The notes below the pieces were generated by a model. The model made no database searches. It had not been told where the DNA came from and saw nothing but the letters and a program-made list of their open reading frames with translations. The translations under genes and the position numbers were made by a program. From NCBI GenBank assembly GCA_004212155.1, contig RXIG01000008.1, positions 1 through 64,000 on the forward strand: 64,000 nt of DNA. The letters are read 5' to 3'. Origin of the DNA: an archaeon. Lineage in GTDB: Archaea > Methanobacteriota_B > Thermococci > Methanofastidiosales > NM3. Positions 26,451 to 34,142 of the stretch are shown here, one piece after another (within the stretch, counting starts at the first letter, position 1; each line of letters starts with the position of its first letter).

Positions 26451-26966
26451 GTGGGTCTCCTTGCAGCAATATGGTTCATCCTGCCCGCCTATGTCGCCAA
26501 CGGCGGCGCGTGCGCCATCCACAACACGAAGCCGGTCGACGGCGGCCGCCTTGCGTGGGACGGCAGGCGCATCGTGGGCGACGGCGTGACGTACGGTGGA
26601 TTTCTCGCCGGAACGTCGCTTGCGATGGCCATGTCGCTTGTCCAGTTCCTCCTTGCCCCCGAATTCTTTCCCATGGCCGATGCTTCATATGCGGATGCGC
26701 TGCTCCTTGGGTTCCTTCTCGGATTCGGAGCGCTCTTTGGCGACATGACCGAGAGCTTCTTCAAGCGAAGGATGGGCATAGCCAGGGGACGGCCCCTTCC
26801 TCTGCTCGACCAGTGGGACTTTCTCATCGGCGCCTTGGTGTTCGCATCTATAATATATATTCCGTCTGTGACAGACATTGTTATCCTCTTTGTCCTAACA
26901 CCCCTTATCCACTACGGCACCAACGTGATGAGCAACAAGGTCGGCTTAAAGGACGTACCGTGGTGA
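26451..26966 (+). CDS. carS: CDP-archaeol synthase CarS
   Basis: Membrane enzyme that activates unsaturated archaetidic acid with CTP in archaeal phospholipid synthesis. The 171-residue protein has four to five transmembrane helices and the family motifs LPAYVANGGA at the N-terminus, a Gly/Asp loop (DGRRIVGDGVTYGG), GALFGDMTESFFKRR and PLLDQWDF. It starts with GTG after GGAGGT at ideal spacing. The small zinc gene follows by six bases. Other lipid genes in the window (ipk and the prenyl synthase) supply its substrate. Confidence 0.9.
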   Translation: MGLLAAIWFILPAYVANGGACAIHNTKPVDGGRLAWDGRRIVGDGVTYGGFLAGTSLAMAMSLVQFLLAPEFFPMADASYADALLLGFLLGFGALFGDMTESFFKRRMGIARGRPLPLLDQWDFLIGALVFASIIYIPSVTDIVILFVLTPLIHYGTNVMSNKVGLKDVPW

Positions 26967-26972
26967 ACGAAT

Positions 26973-27110
26973 ATGGAACGATGTGAGATATGTGGAAAGA
27001 ACGCACACGTGATGCGTGAATGCCTGCTCTGCCAGAGGAAAGTGTGCCCTTCGTGCATACGGAGCAGCGTGGGTGTGTGCATTGAATGCATGCCGGGTAA
27101 GACAAAATAA
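26973..27110 (+). CDS. Small eight-cysteine zinc-binding protein
   Basis: A 45-residue protein with four cysteine pairs: CEIC, CLLC, CPSC and CIEC. The arrangement could hold two zinc ions in a compact treble-clef or B-box-like fold. It begins MERCEICGKNAHVMRECLLC. SD GGTGA lies six bases before the ATG, and the gene follows carS directly, so it is likely co-transcribed. The partner and the role are unknown. Confidence 0.65.
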   Translation: MERCEICGKNAHVMRECLLCQRKVCPSCIRSSVGVCIECMPGKTK

Positions 27111-27221
27111 TTATTTATAAAGGGGACAGATTCTCTTTTTAAAGACTTTTAAAGGGAAATACTTATAAAAGGATAGAGCATAAAAAGGATAGAGCTTTTT
27201 ACGTAACATCGGTGATTCATG

Positions 27222-27557
27222 ATGGCAATGGTGACATTGGTTAGGTGTGAGAAATGCAAGAAGTGGTACCAGGACGACGAGCTCGATGAGAACGGCATCT
27301 GCGAGACATGTCTGCAAAAGGCGCAGCAGAAGGCCGCAGCAGCCGAGGAAGACGACGACATCAAGCAGCTGTTCCTCAAGTACATCAAGCGCAGTGGCGC
27401 CACGTCTCTTGCGACCCTTGCCAAGAAGTACAAGAGCAAGGCCACTCAGGAAGAGGCTGAAAAGGCACTCGAGGAACTCGAAGCTGAGTCAAAGGTGCAA
27501 AAGAGGGAAAGCAAGAACAAAAAGGGCAAATTTGTCTATGAAATAGTAAAGGAATGA
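27222..27557 (+). CDS. Zinc-finger plus winged-helix-like small protein
   Basis: About 111 residues. The N-terminus has two CxxC pairs (CEKCKKWYQDDE, then CETC) forming a zinc ribbon. An alanine- and glutamate-rich linker follows, and the C-terminal part (DIKQLFLKYIKRSGATSLAT, KATQEEAEKALEELEAESK) looks like a small winged helix. SD GGTGAT lies five bases before ATG 27222; ATGs at 27219 and 27228 are in frame too. It sits directly before tbp (4 bp gap), which hints at a transcription- or translation-related role. Family not recognised with certainty. Confidence 0.65.
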   Translation: MAMVTLVRCEKCKKWYQDDELDENGICETCLQKAQQKAAAAEEDDDIKQLFLKYIKRSGATSLATLAKKYKSKATQEEAEKALEELEAESKVQKRESKNKKGKFVYEIVKE

Positions 27558-27561
27558 TTTC

Positions 27562-28128
27562 ATGAGTGAGGAAGATAATTTTCATATTGAATCAAAGATT
27601 GTAAATGTTGTAGTTTCAGCCGATATTCATGCCGACCTTGACCTCAACACCATCACAGCCCGCATAGAGAACACCGAGTTCGAGCCGGAGCAGTTCCCGG
27701 GACTCGTCTACAAGCTCGCCGAACCAAAGACATCGACGCTCGTGTTCTCGACTGGCAAGCTCATCTGCACAGGGGCCAAGTCCGTGTCCGATGCACAGCG
27801 CGCCATACACATCATCATCGATAATCTTCGTAACATCGGGTTCGAGATCAATCAGGAGCCCGACCTCAAATTGCAAAACATGGTAGCGACCGCAAATCTC
27901 GCTGTCGAGCTCGACCTCGAGAATCTCGTCTTCGAACTCGAGAACTGCGAATACGAGCCGGAGCAGTTCCCGGGACTCGTCTACCGCGTCAAGGTGCCCA
28001 AGGTGGCGATCCTCATCTTCAACACGGGTCGTATCGTGTGCGCCGGCGCGAAGAGCAAGGACGATGTCGACAACGGGATCAAAAAGCTCGTCGAGGAGCT
28101 CGAGGACATCGGCATCGAAGTTAGGTGA
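27562..28128 (+). CDS. tbp: TATA-box-binding protein TBP
   Basis: General transcription factor that binds the TATA element with TFB. The 188-residue protein shows the internal duplication of TBP: repeat one, residues about 9-95, and repeat two, about 99-186, share EFEPEQFPGLVYKL / EYEPEQFPGLVYRV and STGKLICTGAKS / NTGRIVCAGAKS. The phenylalanines that kink DNA fall in these repeats. The tail is short and lacks the long acidic run of some archaeal TBPs. It is co-directional with the zinc/winged-helix gene upstream. Confidence 0.97.
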   Translation: MSEEDNFHIESKIVNVVVSADIHADLDLNTITARIENTEFEPEQFPGLVYKLAEPKTSTLVFSTGKLICTGAKSVSDAQRAIHIIIDNLRNIGFEINQEPDLKLQNMVATANLAVELDLENLVFELENCEYEPEQFPGLVYRVKVPKVAILIFNTGRIVCAGAKSKDDVDNGIKKLVEELEDIGIEVR

Positions 28129-28132
28129 AACA

Positions 28133-28435
28133 ATGGCACTGCCCAGAAGATACAGAGACTCAAAACAAAAGATCGCAGGCAAGAAATCAAAGAAGAAGCA
28201 ATGCCTCAACATGAGGCGCATTGATGACTTCAAGTACGATCTGGACCAGCTTATTAACGAACTCGACGACAAGAACGCCGCCCAGGTCAAGGGCATGATC
28301 TATGCCAAGGCCACGAAACAAAGCGTCAGGGACGCAAAGAACTACATCAACGAGAAGGAGGAGGAAGGCATCATCCCTTCCGAGGTCGCAAAGAAGCTGA
28401 ATCGACTCCTCTCGCGGTTTAGCACCTACAGATAG
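28133..28435 (+). CDS. Basic hypothetical protein downstream of tbp
   Basis: A 100-residue protein with a lysine/arginine-rich N-terminus (MALPRRYRDSKQKIAGKKSK) and a helical remainder (NAAQVKGMIYAKATKQSV, SEVAKKLNRLLSRFSTYR). It follows tbp by four bases with SD AGGTGA, so it is translated from the same message. The charge pattern would suit nucleic-acid or ribosome binding. I do not recognise a family. Confidence 0.6.
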   Translation: MALPRRYRDSKQKIAGKKSKKKQCLNMRRIDDFKYDLDQLINELDDKNAAQVKGMIYAKATKQSVRDAKNYINEKEEEGIIPSEVAKKLNRLLSRFSTYR

Positions 28436-28466
28436 GTCGTCAGACCCATGACAGGAAGCGAGCACC

Positions 28467-29135
28467 ATGTTTTCGGAGGAGGTAGTCCGTGAGGCCAAGA
28501 GGAAGCGCATACACTACGTCGGCCTCATCATACCCGTTCTCTACTACTTCGTCCTCACGAGGACCGAACTGCTCGTGTTCACCGGGCTTGCGCTCGGCGC
28601 GTTTTTGCTCATCGACTACACCAGGATCTATAACAAGAACAAGTATGTCAGCTACTTCTTCGAGCACGAGAGCTACAACACGTCGATACGCCTCAAGTCC
28701 CTCGACGGGAAACGCGAGATCCAGCGCGACGTCTCCATCCCCACGTTCAAGCCGCTCCTGCGGTCCGAGGAACGCCACACCCTTGGCGGTCAGACCTATT
28801 TCGCGCTCGGCGCGTTCATCTCCATCCTCCTTTTCCCGAAAAACATCGCCATCGCTGCGATGACGGTGCTTGTCATCGGCGACAGCGCGGCGGCGATGAT
28901 CGGCATGACGTTCGGCCGGCACCGCATCTATGGCAAGAAGACGCTCGAGGGATTCCTCGGGTGCCTCGCCGTGAGCACGCTCATCTGCGTGATACTCCTC
29001 ACGCCGCTGGTCGCCATCGCGGGCGGGATCGTTGGCGCCTTGAGCGAGCTCGTGACGTTTCGATTGAACGACAACCTCACCATCCCCATCGCCACGGGGG
29101 CTGCGATGACGGTGGTCAACCACCTCCCGCTCTAG
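28467..29135 (+). CDS. Dolichol kinase / phytol kinase-like membrane protein
   Basis: A polytopic membrane protein of 222 residues related to CTP-dependent polyprenol kinases (SEC59/VTE5 group). The nucleotide region is recognisable: LVIGDSAAAMIGMTFGRHRI followed by GKKTLEGFLGCLAV. Six or seven transmembrane helices are visible. In archaea such proteins may phosphorylate dolichol for N-glycosylation, or salvage geranylgeraniol; the substrate is not determined by sequence. It is probably part of the tbp transcription unit or closely follows it. Confidence 0.75.
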   Translation: MFSEEVVREAKRKRIHYVGLIIPVLYYFVLTRTELLVFTGLALGAFLLIDYTRIYNKNKYVSYFFEHESYNTSIRLKSLDGKREIQRDVSIPTFKPLLRSEERHTLGGQTYFALGAFISILLFPKNIAIAAMTVLVIGDSAAAMIGMTFGRHRIYGKKTLEGFLGCLAVSTLICVILLTPLVAIAGGIVGALSELVTFRLNDNLTIPIATGAAMTVVNHLPL

Positions 29136-29195
29136 CCGTTACCGAGACGATCATCCCCCGCAAGGTTTTTATGCTGGATTTGGCATAGTCATAGT

Positions 29196-29789
29196 ATGCC
29201 CAGGAAGCCCTCCAAGTTCAGCGACGAGCAGCTTTTGGAACTCTACGACCAGGGGCTTACCGACCGCGAGATCGCCGAAGGGCTCGGTGTCTCCCAGGCG
29301 GCCGTCAACTACAGGAGGTGCAAGCTGGGCCTCAAGACTAATTTTAAGCGCACCGGCGTCGGGGACAAGATCATCGCCGCATTGTGCAACGAGGGCCTCA
29401 CCGACAAGGAGATCGCATCGGTGCTCGGTGTGACCCAGTCGACCGTCAACTATCGACGCGAACGGCTCGGGCTCAAGTCGAACTACGTGAGGACCAAGTT
29501 CACTGACGAAGATTTTTTAAGGCTCTACCATGAAGGCCTACCAGACAAGGAGATCGCAACGATCCTCCAGGTCACGCCCGCCGCCGTCAACTATCGACGC
29601 GAACGGCTCGGACTGCGCTCCAACAGCACCGCCATCGACATGACGGAGTTTTCGGCCCTCTACTACAAGGGCTACGATGTGGAGCGCATCGCAGATGAGA
29701 TGTCCGTCTCGCTGGCAAAGGTCACCGAGGCCAAGCAGCTCATCGACATGAACGGACACCACGCATTCGCTCGACAGGAAGGAATCTAA
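29196..29789 (+). CDS. Tandem helix-turn-helix repeat protein
   Basis: A 197-residue protein made of three near-identical helix-turn-helix units of about 47 residues and a fourth degenerate unit. Each unit has the pattern LYDQGLTDREIAEGLGVSQA followed by VNYRRxxLGLK. Units two and three share an exact 26-bp DNA repeat (29445-29470 and 29586-29611), a sign of recent duplication or gene conversion. The TATA-like GGTTTTTATG at 29163 puts the start near the ATG, so the message may be leaderless. It lies four bases before srp54. Likely DNA-binding; targets unknown. Confidence 0.75.
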   Translation: MPRKPSKFSDEQLLELYDQGLTDREIAEGLGVSQAAVNYRRCKLGLKTNFKRTGVGDKIIAALCNEGLTDKEIASVLGVTQSTVNYRRERLGLKSNYVRTKFTDEDFLRLYHEGLPDKEIATILQVTPAAVNYRRERLGLRSNSTAIDMTEFSALYYKGYDVERIADEMSVSLAKVTEAKQLIDMNGHHAFARQEGI

Positions 29790-29792
29790 GCA

Positions 29793-31142
29793 ATGGCACT
29801 CGAATCACTCAGCAAGGCCCTCTCCGGTGCCCTGAGCAAGGTCTCACGCTCATCAGTCGTTGACAGGGACGTCATCAAGGAGGTCGTCAAGGACATCCAA
29901 CGCGCCCTTCTCATGGCCGACGTCAACGTCCAGCTCGTCCTCGACGTAACGAAGACGATCGAGAAAAGGGCGCTTGAGGAGAAGGTCCCGCCCGGCGTCT
30001 CCAGAAAGGAGCACATCATCCGCATCGTCTACGAGGAGATCACGAAGTTCCTCGGCGAGACCAGCGAGAAGGTCAACCTCAAGTCCTCGGGCACGAGCGT
30101 GCTGCTCATGGTGGGCATACAGGGGTCGGGCAAGACCACGACCACCGGCAAGCTCGCCCGCTACTTCCAGAAGAAGGGATTCAAGGTCGGCATCGTCTGT
30201 ACCGATACCTGGCGTCCCGGTGCATACTACCAGCTCAAGCAGTATGTCGAACCGGTCAACATCGATGTCTGGGGCGACCCCGACGAGGAGAGCGCGACGC
30301 GCCTCGCCCGCGAGGGTGTCACGCACTTCAAGGAGAAGAAGTACGACATCGTCATCGTCGACACCGCCGGCAGGCACAAGGATGAGACGGGCCTCATCGA
30401 GGAGATGCGCGAGATAGCCGATGCGGTGCATCCCGACGAGACGGTACTCGTCATCGACGGCACGATAGGCCAGCAGGCGCAGCACCAGGCCAAGGCGTTC
30501 AAGCAGGCAACGGAGCTTGGCTCGATCATCATCACGAAGCTCGACGGCTCGGCAAAGGGCGGAGGCGCGCTCTCGGCCGTCGCGGCGACGGGAGCGCCGA
30601 TCAAGTTCATCGGCGAGGGCGAGCGCATCGAGAACATCGAGAAGTTCTCGCCTGAGCAGTTCGTCGCGAAACTGCTGGGATTTGGCGACCTCAAGACGCT
30701 GCTTGACAAGGTCAAGGACGCATCCAAGGAGCAGGAGTTCTCTCAAAAGGACGCCCAGAAGATGCTGTCCGGCAAGTTCACGCTCAAGGACATGTACCAG
30801 CAGCTCGAGATGCTCTCCAACATGGGTCCCATGCAGCAGATATTCCAGATGATCCCCGGCATGGGCGCGAATCTGCCAAGCGAGTTCGTCGAGGCCAGCG
30901 AGGAGAACCTTGCCAAGTACAAGGTGATCATGAACTCGATGACCGAGCGCGAGCTCAAGGACCCCAAGGTCATCCACTTCTCGCGCGTCAAGCGCATCGC
31001 CCGCGGGTCGGGCACATCCCAGGAGGACGTCAAGGGACTGCTCAATCAGTACGATGCGATGAAAAAGATGATGAAACAGATGGGAAAGCGCAAAATGGGC
31101 AAGATGGGCATGCCGGGCATGTTCAAGAACATGAAGTTCTAG
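29793..31142 (+). CDS. srp54: Signal recognition particle protein SRP54
   Basis: GTPase that binds signal peptides and 7S RNA and docks with FtsY. The 449-residue protein has the N domain (residues about 1-90), the G domain with P-loop VGIQGSGKTTTTGKLARY, DTAGRHKDE and the SIIITKLDGSAKGGGALS closing loop, and the methionine-rich M domain ending in MGKRKMGKMGMPGMFKNMKF. SD AAGGAAT lies before the ATG. Convergent with the AbrB-like gene, with a 4-bp overlap of the 3' ends. Confidence 0.97.
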   Translation: MALESLSKALSGALSKVSRSSVVDRDVIKEVVKDIQRALLMADVNVQLVLDVTKTIEKRALEEKVPPGVSRKEHIIRIVYEEITKFLGETSEKVNLKSSGTSVLLMVGIQGSGKTTTTGKLARYFQKKGFKVGIVCTDTWRPGAYYQLKQYVEPVNIDVWGDPDEESATRLAREGVTHFKEKKYDIVIVDTAGRHKDETGLIEEMREIADAVHPDETVLVIDGTIGQQAQHQAKAFKQATELGSIIITKLDGSAKGGGALSAVAATGAPIKFIGEGERIENIEKFSPEQFVAKLLGFGDLKTLLDKVKDASKEQEFSQKDAQKMLSGKFTLKDMYQQLEMLSNMGPMQQIFQMIPGMGANLPSEFVEASEENLAKYKVIMNSMTERELKDPKVIHFSRVKRIARGSGTSQEDVKGLLNQYDAMKKMMKQMGKRKMGKMGMPGMFKNMKF

Positions 31143-31345
31143 CGGCGACCCATGTACTCTTCCAGCGAACGCGTCTTTTCGTCGCCGTTCCTCTTACTGT
31201 CCTTTTCCAGGATGATCACGTCCGAGACGACATAGACGCGGTACGCGTCGAGGTGTGAGATGTTGTACTTGTCGCGTATCCTTTTCGGTATGGTGATGCG
31301 CCCCTGCACACCAACGCGGATCCTTTCCTGTTCCTTCGTGTTCAC
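31139..31345 (-). CDS. AbrB/SpoVT-type DNA-binding protein
   Basis: A 68-residue swapped-hairpin protein with the signature VGVQGRITIPKRIRDKYNIS followed by VYVVSDVIILEKDS. Such proteins are transition-state regulators or antitoxins. It starts with GTG after GAGGAT and overlaps the end of the AAA+ gene by four bases (GTGA type), so the two are translated together. No toxin gene is adjacent, so a regulatory role linked to the ATPase is more likely than a toxin-antitoxin function. Confidence 0.8.
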   Translation of the reverse strand: MNTKEQERIRVGVQGRITIPKRIRDKYNISHLDAYRVYVVSDVIILEKDSKRNGDEKTRSLEEYMGRR

Positions 31346-32547
31346 GTGCCATCCTCTTCCTGGAGCAGGTCCTTGATGTGCTCGAGAATCTCGTAGTGGC
31401 CCTTCTTCTTGCGCAAAAGGCCCATGGCGGTGAGCTCCTCGAGGTCGGTGTAGACGCGCGTCGGCGCCTCCTTGGTGGACTTGGAGAGCTGTATGTAGGT
31501 CACCGGGCCCCCGTTGAACTCACCGATCATCTCGTCGATGATGGTGCGCAGCTCGGGCGGCACCTTTGACATGTACTCCTCGAGCGAGTTGGGCACTGCG
31601 ACCAGGCGCGTCACGTAGCGCTCGTCGATGAGGTCGACGACAGGGTCGCGGGCAGCGGCGGAGAGCACCGAGTGGAGCATCCGCAACAGCACACGCGGGT
31701 TGCCGTTGGAGACCTTGTTGAGCAGCGTGACGGCCGATGCGTCAAACGGGTAGAGCTCGTCGTAGGTCTCATCAGTGCGCACCTGTCTGAGGCGTTTCTT
31801 GATAAGCTCGAACGCCTTCCTGTCGGTGAGCTGCTCGCACTGGAGCTCTGCATGCAGGCGTATCGTGAACGCGGGGAAGCTGTCCTTCAACTGCTTGTAG
31901 AACTCAGGCGTGCAGGCAAATGCGAAAAGGCACCCCTTCGGCATGTTCGAGATGAATCCGCGCAGCGCCTCGAAGAACTGTATGAGGTCCGACTCGGACG
32001 CGGTCATGATGTTTTCGATCTCGTCCAGGATGAGCGCAGAGAGCTCGTGGCGCCCCATGCCCTCCCTGAGCTGGCGTGCCACGGCCTGGGGGTCGTAGGT
32101 CGCCCTTGTCACGCGGGGGCGCGACGAGACGGGTGGCGGCGGCGCGGGGGCGAACATACGCTTGATGGCTGCAACGAATCCCGTCGCCTGCGGCGGCACC
32201 GCGATCTCCTCTTCGGGATGCAGGGCGTCGAGGAAGCCCTGGGTCACCTGAGCGATGTCGTTGTTGTCGACCTTTTGGAAATGTACGAATCCGCCGGATC
32301 CCTCTACAAGGCTCATGATGCCCTTGAGGCGCTGTGTCTTTCCGGCCCCAAGCTCGCCTACGAGCGAGATGGCAAGCGATGAGCTGTTGTCAACGACCTC
32401 GGAGAGGATCTCTGCAAGCCTGGTATCGATCGTTTGTGAGACGTGGATGTCCTCCACGTTCTCTATGCCTTCGCTTGACAGCGACGTGAATGGATTGCGT
32501 GCAAGTGCGAATCGAGAATAATCAGGAGGATTCGATTGTTCGTACAT
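31342..32547 (-). CDS. Orc1/Cdc6-like AAA+ ATPase with C-terminal winged helix
   Basis: A 401-residue ATPase with Walker A GELGAGKTQRLKG (residues about 63-75) and Walker B LSALILDEIENIM, sensor-like FAFACTPEFY, and a helical lid with NGNPRVLLRML. It ends in a winged-helix region (DEMIGEFNGGPVTYIQLSKS, TDLEELTAMGLLRKKKGHYE). A proline- and alanine-rich linker (APAPPPPVSSRPRVTRATYD) interrupts the AAA domain. It resembles Orc1/Cdc6 proteins but is shorter and divergent, so a plain replication-initiator call is not safe. SD AGGTG precedes the ATG. Coupled to the AbrB gene. Confidence 0.7.
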   Translation of the reverse strand: MYEQSNPPDYSRFALARNPFTSLSSEGIENVEDIHVSQTIDTRLAEILSEVVDNSSSLAISLVGELGAGKTQRLKGIMSLVEGSGGFVHFQKVDNNDIAQVTQGFLDALHPEEEIAVPPQATGFVAAIKRMFAPAPPPPVSSRPRVTRATYDPQAVARQLREGMGRHELSALILDEIENIMTASESDLIQFFEALRGFISNMPKGCLFAFACTPEFYKQLKDSFPAFTIRLHAELQCEQLTDRKAFELIKKRLRQVRTDETYDELYPFDASAVTLLNKVSNGNPRVLLRMLHSVLSAAARDPVVDLIDERYVTRLVAVPNSLEEYMSKVPPELRTIIDEMIGEFNGGPVTYIQLSKSTKEAPTRVYTDLEELTAMGLLRKKKGHYEILEHIKDLLQEEDGT

Positions 32548-32635
32548 TAATACACCTTATTTTTCCTACAGTATAAATTAATATAAATCTTACGTATTTC
32601 AAACGCGATATTACCGAAATCGAGATAGAGAAAGG

Positions 32636-32643
32636 TTTTTATT
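32636..32643 (+). promoter_or_regulatory. TATA-like box of the CWB2-winged-helix receptor gene
   Basis: AAAGGTTTTTATT (box core TTTTTATT) predicts a transcription start near 32665. An in-frame ATG at 32653 would then lie upstream of the message, which supports the ATG at 32674 as the true start with a very short leader. Confidence 0.45.
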
Positions 32644-32673
32644 CGTAGGAAAATGATTCTTTATGGAATTATC

Positions 32674-33666
32674 ATGAAACGGTCAGCCATCGTCCTCGTG
32701 ATGCTTTTCTTGTGCGTGTCGTGTGCGAGCGCAGGTGCCAGTCCGACCGAGCACGACCTCATCATCGTCAGGGACGACATCCCCATCGAGTACGTCATCG
32801 GCCTCCCCTTCGCATCGGCACACAACATTCCCCTGCTCCAGGTACCAGGCGACGCGCTTGATGCGAACGAGCAAAAACAGCTCGCTGGCTACTACCAGAA
32901 CGGGGCGCGCAGGGTGCTGATACTGGGGGGCGTCGACACGGCGATCTCGGATGCGGTCGAGGAGACCATCCGGGAGATCGGCTACGAGGTGGAGCGAAAA
33001 AGCGGCCTTGCGCGGGAGAACACTGCCGCGCTCTTTGCCATCGAGACGTGGAAGGAGTCGCCGCAAGCCGTCGTGCTCAACGGGTCCGTGGAGGAGTCGT
33101 ACCTCGTCGGGCTGCAGGCGGCCATGCAGCTCTCATGCCCCATACTGCTCACCAACGACACGACGCTGACCTACGACACGAGCAGGGCGCTCGAGTCGCT
33201 CGGGTGCGAGACGGCATATGTCATCGGCTCGACGATCGAGCAGGGCGTCTTTGACGAGCTCGACGCCATGGGCATCAAATACGTGCACATCGGCGAGGAC
33301 ATCGACCCTCACGAGGTCATCGAGCGGCCAGACGACGGTCTCGACCTTCTCTCTCCCGCATCGTTTATCTTCGGGGCGATCATCGGCATCGTCGGGATGT
33401 ATGCGCTGCTTCGATACCGGAGCACGAGGCAGATGCCCGAGGTGCCGCTTTTCGTCCTGACAGAGGATGAGCGCACGGTCGTCAACGCCATCGTGCGCGC
33501 AGGCGGGGAGCTGCGCCAGGACGAGCTGCCCAAGCTCACGAACTATTCGCGCCCCAAGGTCTCCCGCATCGTCAACGACCTGGAGGGAAAACAGATACTC
33601 ATGCGCGAGAAGAAAGGAAAGACTTATAAAGTGAGCATAGCGAAGAAGTTTATCAACAGGAAGTAG
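32674..33666 (+). CDS. Membrane-bound receptor: CWB2-like outer domain, TM helix, winged-helix inside
   Basis: A 330-residue protein. It begins with a signal sequence (MKRSAIVLVMLFLCVSCASA), then about 200 residues resembling cell-wall-binding repeat 2 modules (ARRVLILGGVDTAISDAVEE, later AYVIGSTIEQGVFDELDAMG), then a transmembrane helix (SFIFGAIIGIVGMYALLRY), and a C-terminal MarR-like winged helix (TEDERTVVNAIVRAGGELRQ, then SRPKVSRIVNDLEGKQILMR). The topology predicts that the outer domain senses a surface ligand and the helix-turn-helix acts on DNA at the membrane. Next to it are a zinc ribbon protein and aEF1B. Confidence 0.75.
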   Translation: MKRSAIVLVMLFLCVSCASAGASPTEHDLIIVRDDIPIEYVIGLPFASAHNIPLLQVPGDALDANEQKQLAGYYQNGARRVLILGGVDTAISDAVEETIREIGYEVERKSGLARENTAALFAIETWKESPQAVVLNGSVEESYLVGLQAAMQLSCPILLTNDTTLTYDTSRALESLGCETAYVIGSTIEQGVFDELDAMGIKYVHIGEDIDPHEVIERPDDGLDLLSPASFIFGAIIGIVGMYALLRYRSTRQMPEVPLFVLTEDERTVVNAIVRAGGELRQDELPKLTNYSRPKVSRIVNDLEGKQILMREKKGKTYKVSIAKKFINRK

Positions 33667-33683
33667 CCTGAGGAGTGAAGTTC

Positions 33684-33839
33684 ATGAAATGTTCTTCTTG
33701 TCATAGAGAGATTACCCCTAAGGAAAAGATGGTCCAGTTCCCGTGCCCCGAATGCGAGGAGACGGTCATTCGGTGTGAGAAGTGCAGGGTGCTTGGTAAT
33801 AAGTATACATGCACGAGCTGCGGGTTCGTCGGACCGTAA
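33684..33839 (+). CDS. Zinc-ribbon protein (HVO_2753-like) before aEF1B
   Basis: A 51-residue protein with four CxxC-type pairs: CSSC, CPEC, CEKC and CTSC. The sequence MKCSSCHREITPKEKMVQFP, then CPECEETVIRCEKC, matches the small archaeal zinc-ribbon family commonly encoded directly before elongation factor 1-beta. SD GGAGTGA precedes the ATG, and the aEF1B gene starts 13 bp after the stop. A translation-linked RNA-binding role has been proposed for the family. Confidence 0.85.
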   Translation: MKCSSCHREITPKEKMVQFPCPECEETVIRCEKCRVLGNKYTCTSCGFVGP

Positions 33840-33852
33840 GGAGAGATTCACA

Positions 33853-34131
33853 ATGAGCGATTATAACACGGTAGCAACGATAAGGGTCATGCCAGAGGGC
33901 GTGGAGACCGACCTCGAGGCCCTTAAGACGAAGATCCAGGACGCGGTGCCTGGCAACATGAAGATACACAAGATAGAGGAAGAACCAATTGCGTTCGGCC
34001 TCGTGGCGCTCAACGTCATGATCCTCACGTCAGACAAGGAGGGCGGCGACCTCGACCCGGCAGTAGAGGCGTTTGATACCCTCGAGAACGTGAGCGAAGT
34101 AGACATCACCGATGTCAGGCGCCTGCTCTAG
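33853..34131 (+). CDS. ef1b: Elongation factor 1-beta (aEF1B)
   Basis: Guanine nucleotide exchange factor for EF1-alpha. The protein has 92 residues starting at ATG 33853 (SD AAGGAGA): VATIRVMPEGVETDLEALKT, then EEEPIAFGLVALNVMILTSD, and DTLENVSEVDITDVRRLL at the end. Length and pattern are standard for archaea. A longer frame reaching back to 33775 overlaps the zinc-ribbon gene and is not the real start. Convergent with fen1. Confidence 0.95.
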   Translation: MSDYNTVATIRVMPEGVETDLEALKTKIQDAVPGNMKIHKIEEEPIAFGLVALNVMILTSDKEGGDLDPAVEAFDTLENVSEVDITDVRRLL

Positions 34132-34142
34132 GCCCGCTTTTC

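Noticed and set aside
26429..26986. Plus-strand frame of 185 codons overlapping carS
   Set aside because: Frame-shifted shadow of carS; carS carries the conserved motifs and the SD.
27160..27200. Direct repeat AAGGATAGAGC before the zinc/winged-helix gene
   Set aside because: Two short copies 19 bp apart are visible, but the AT-rich setting makes chance or slippage a sufficient explanation.
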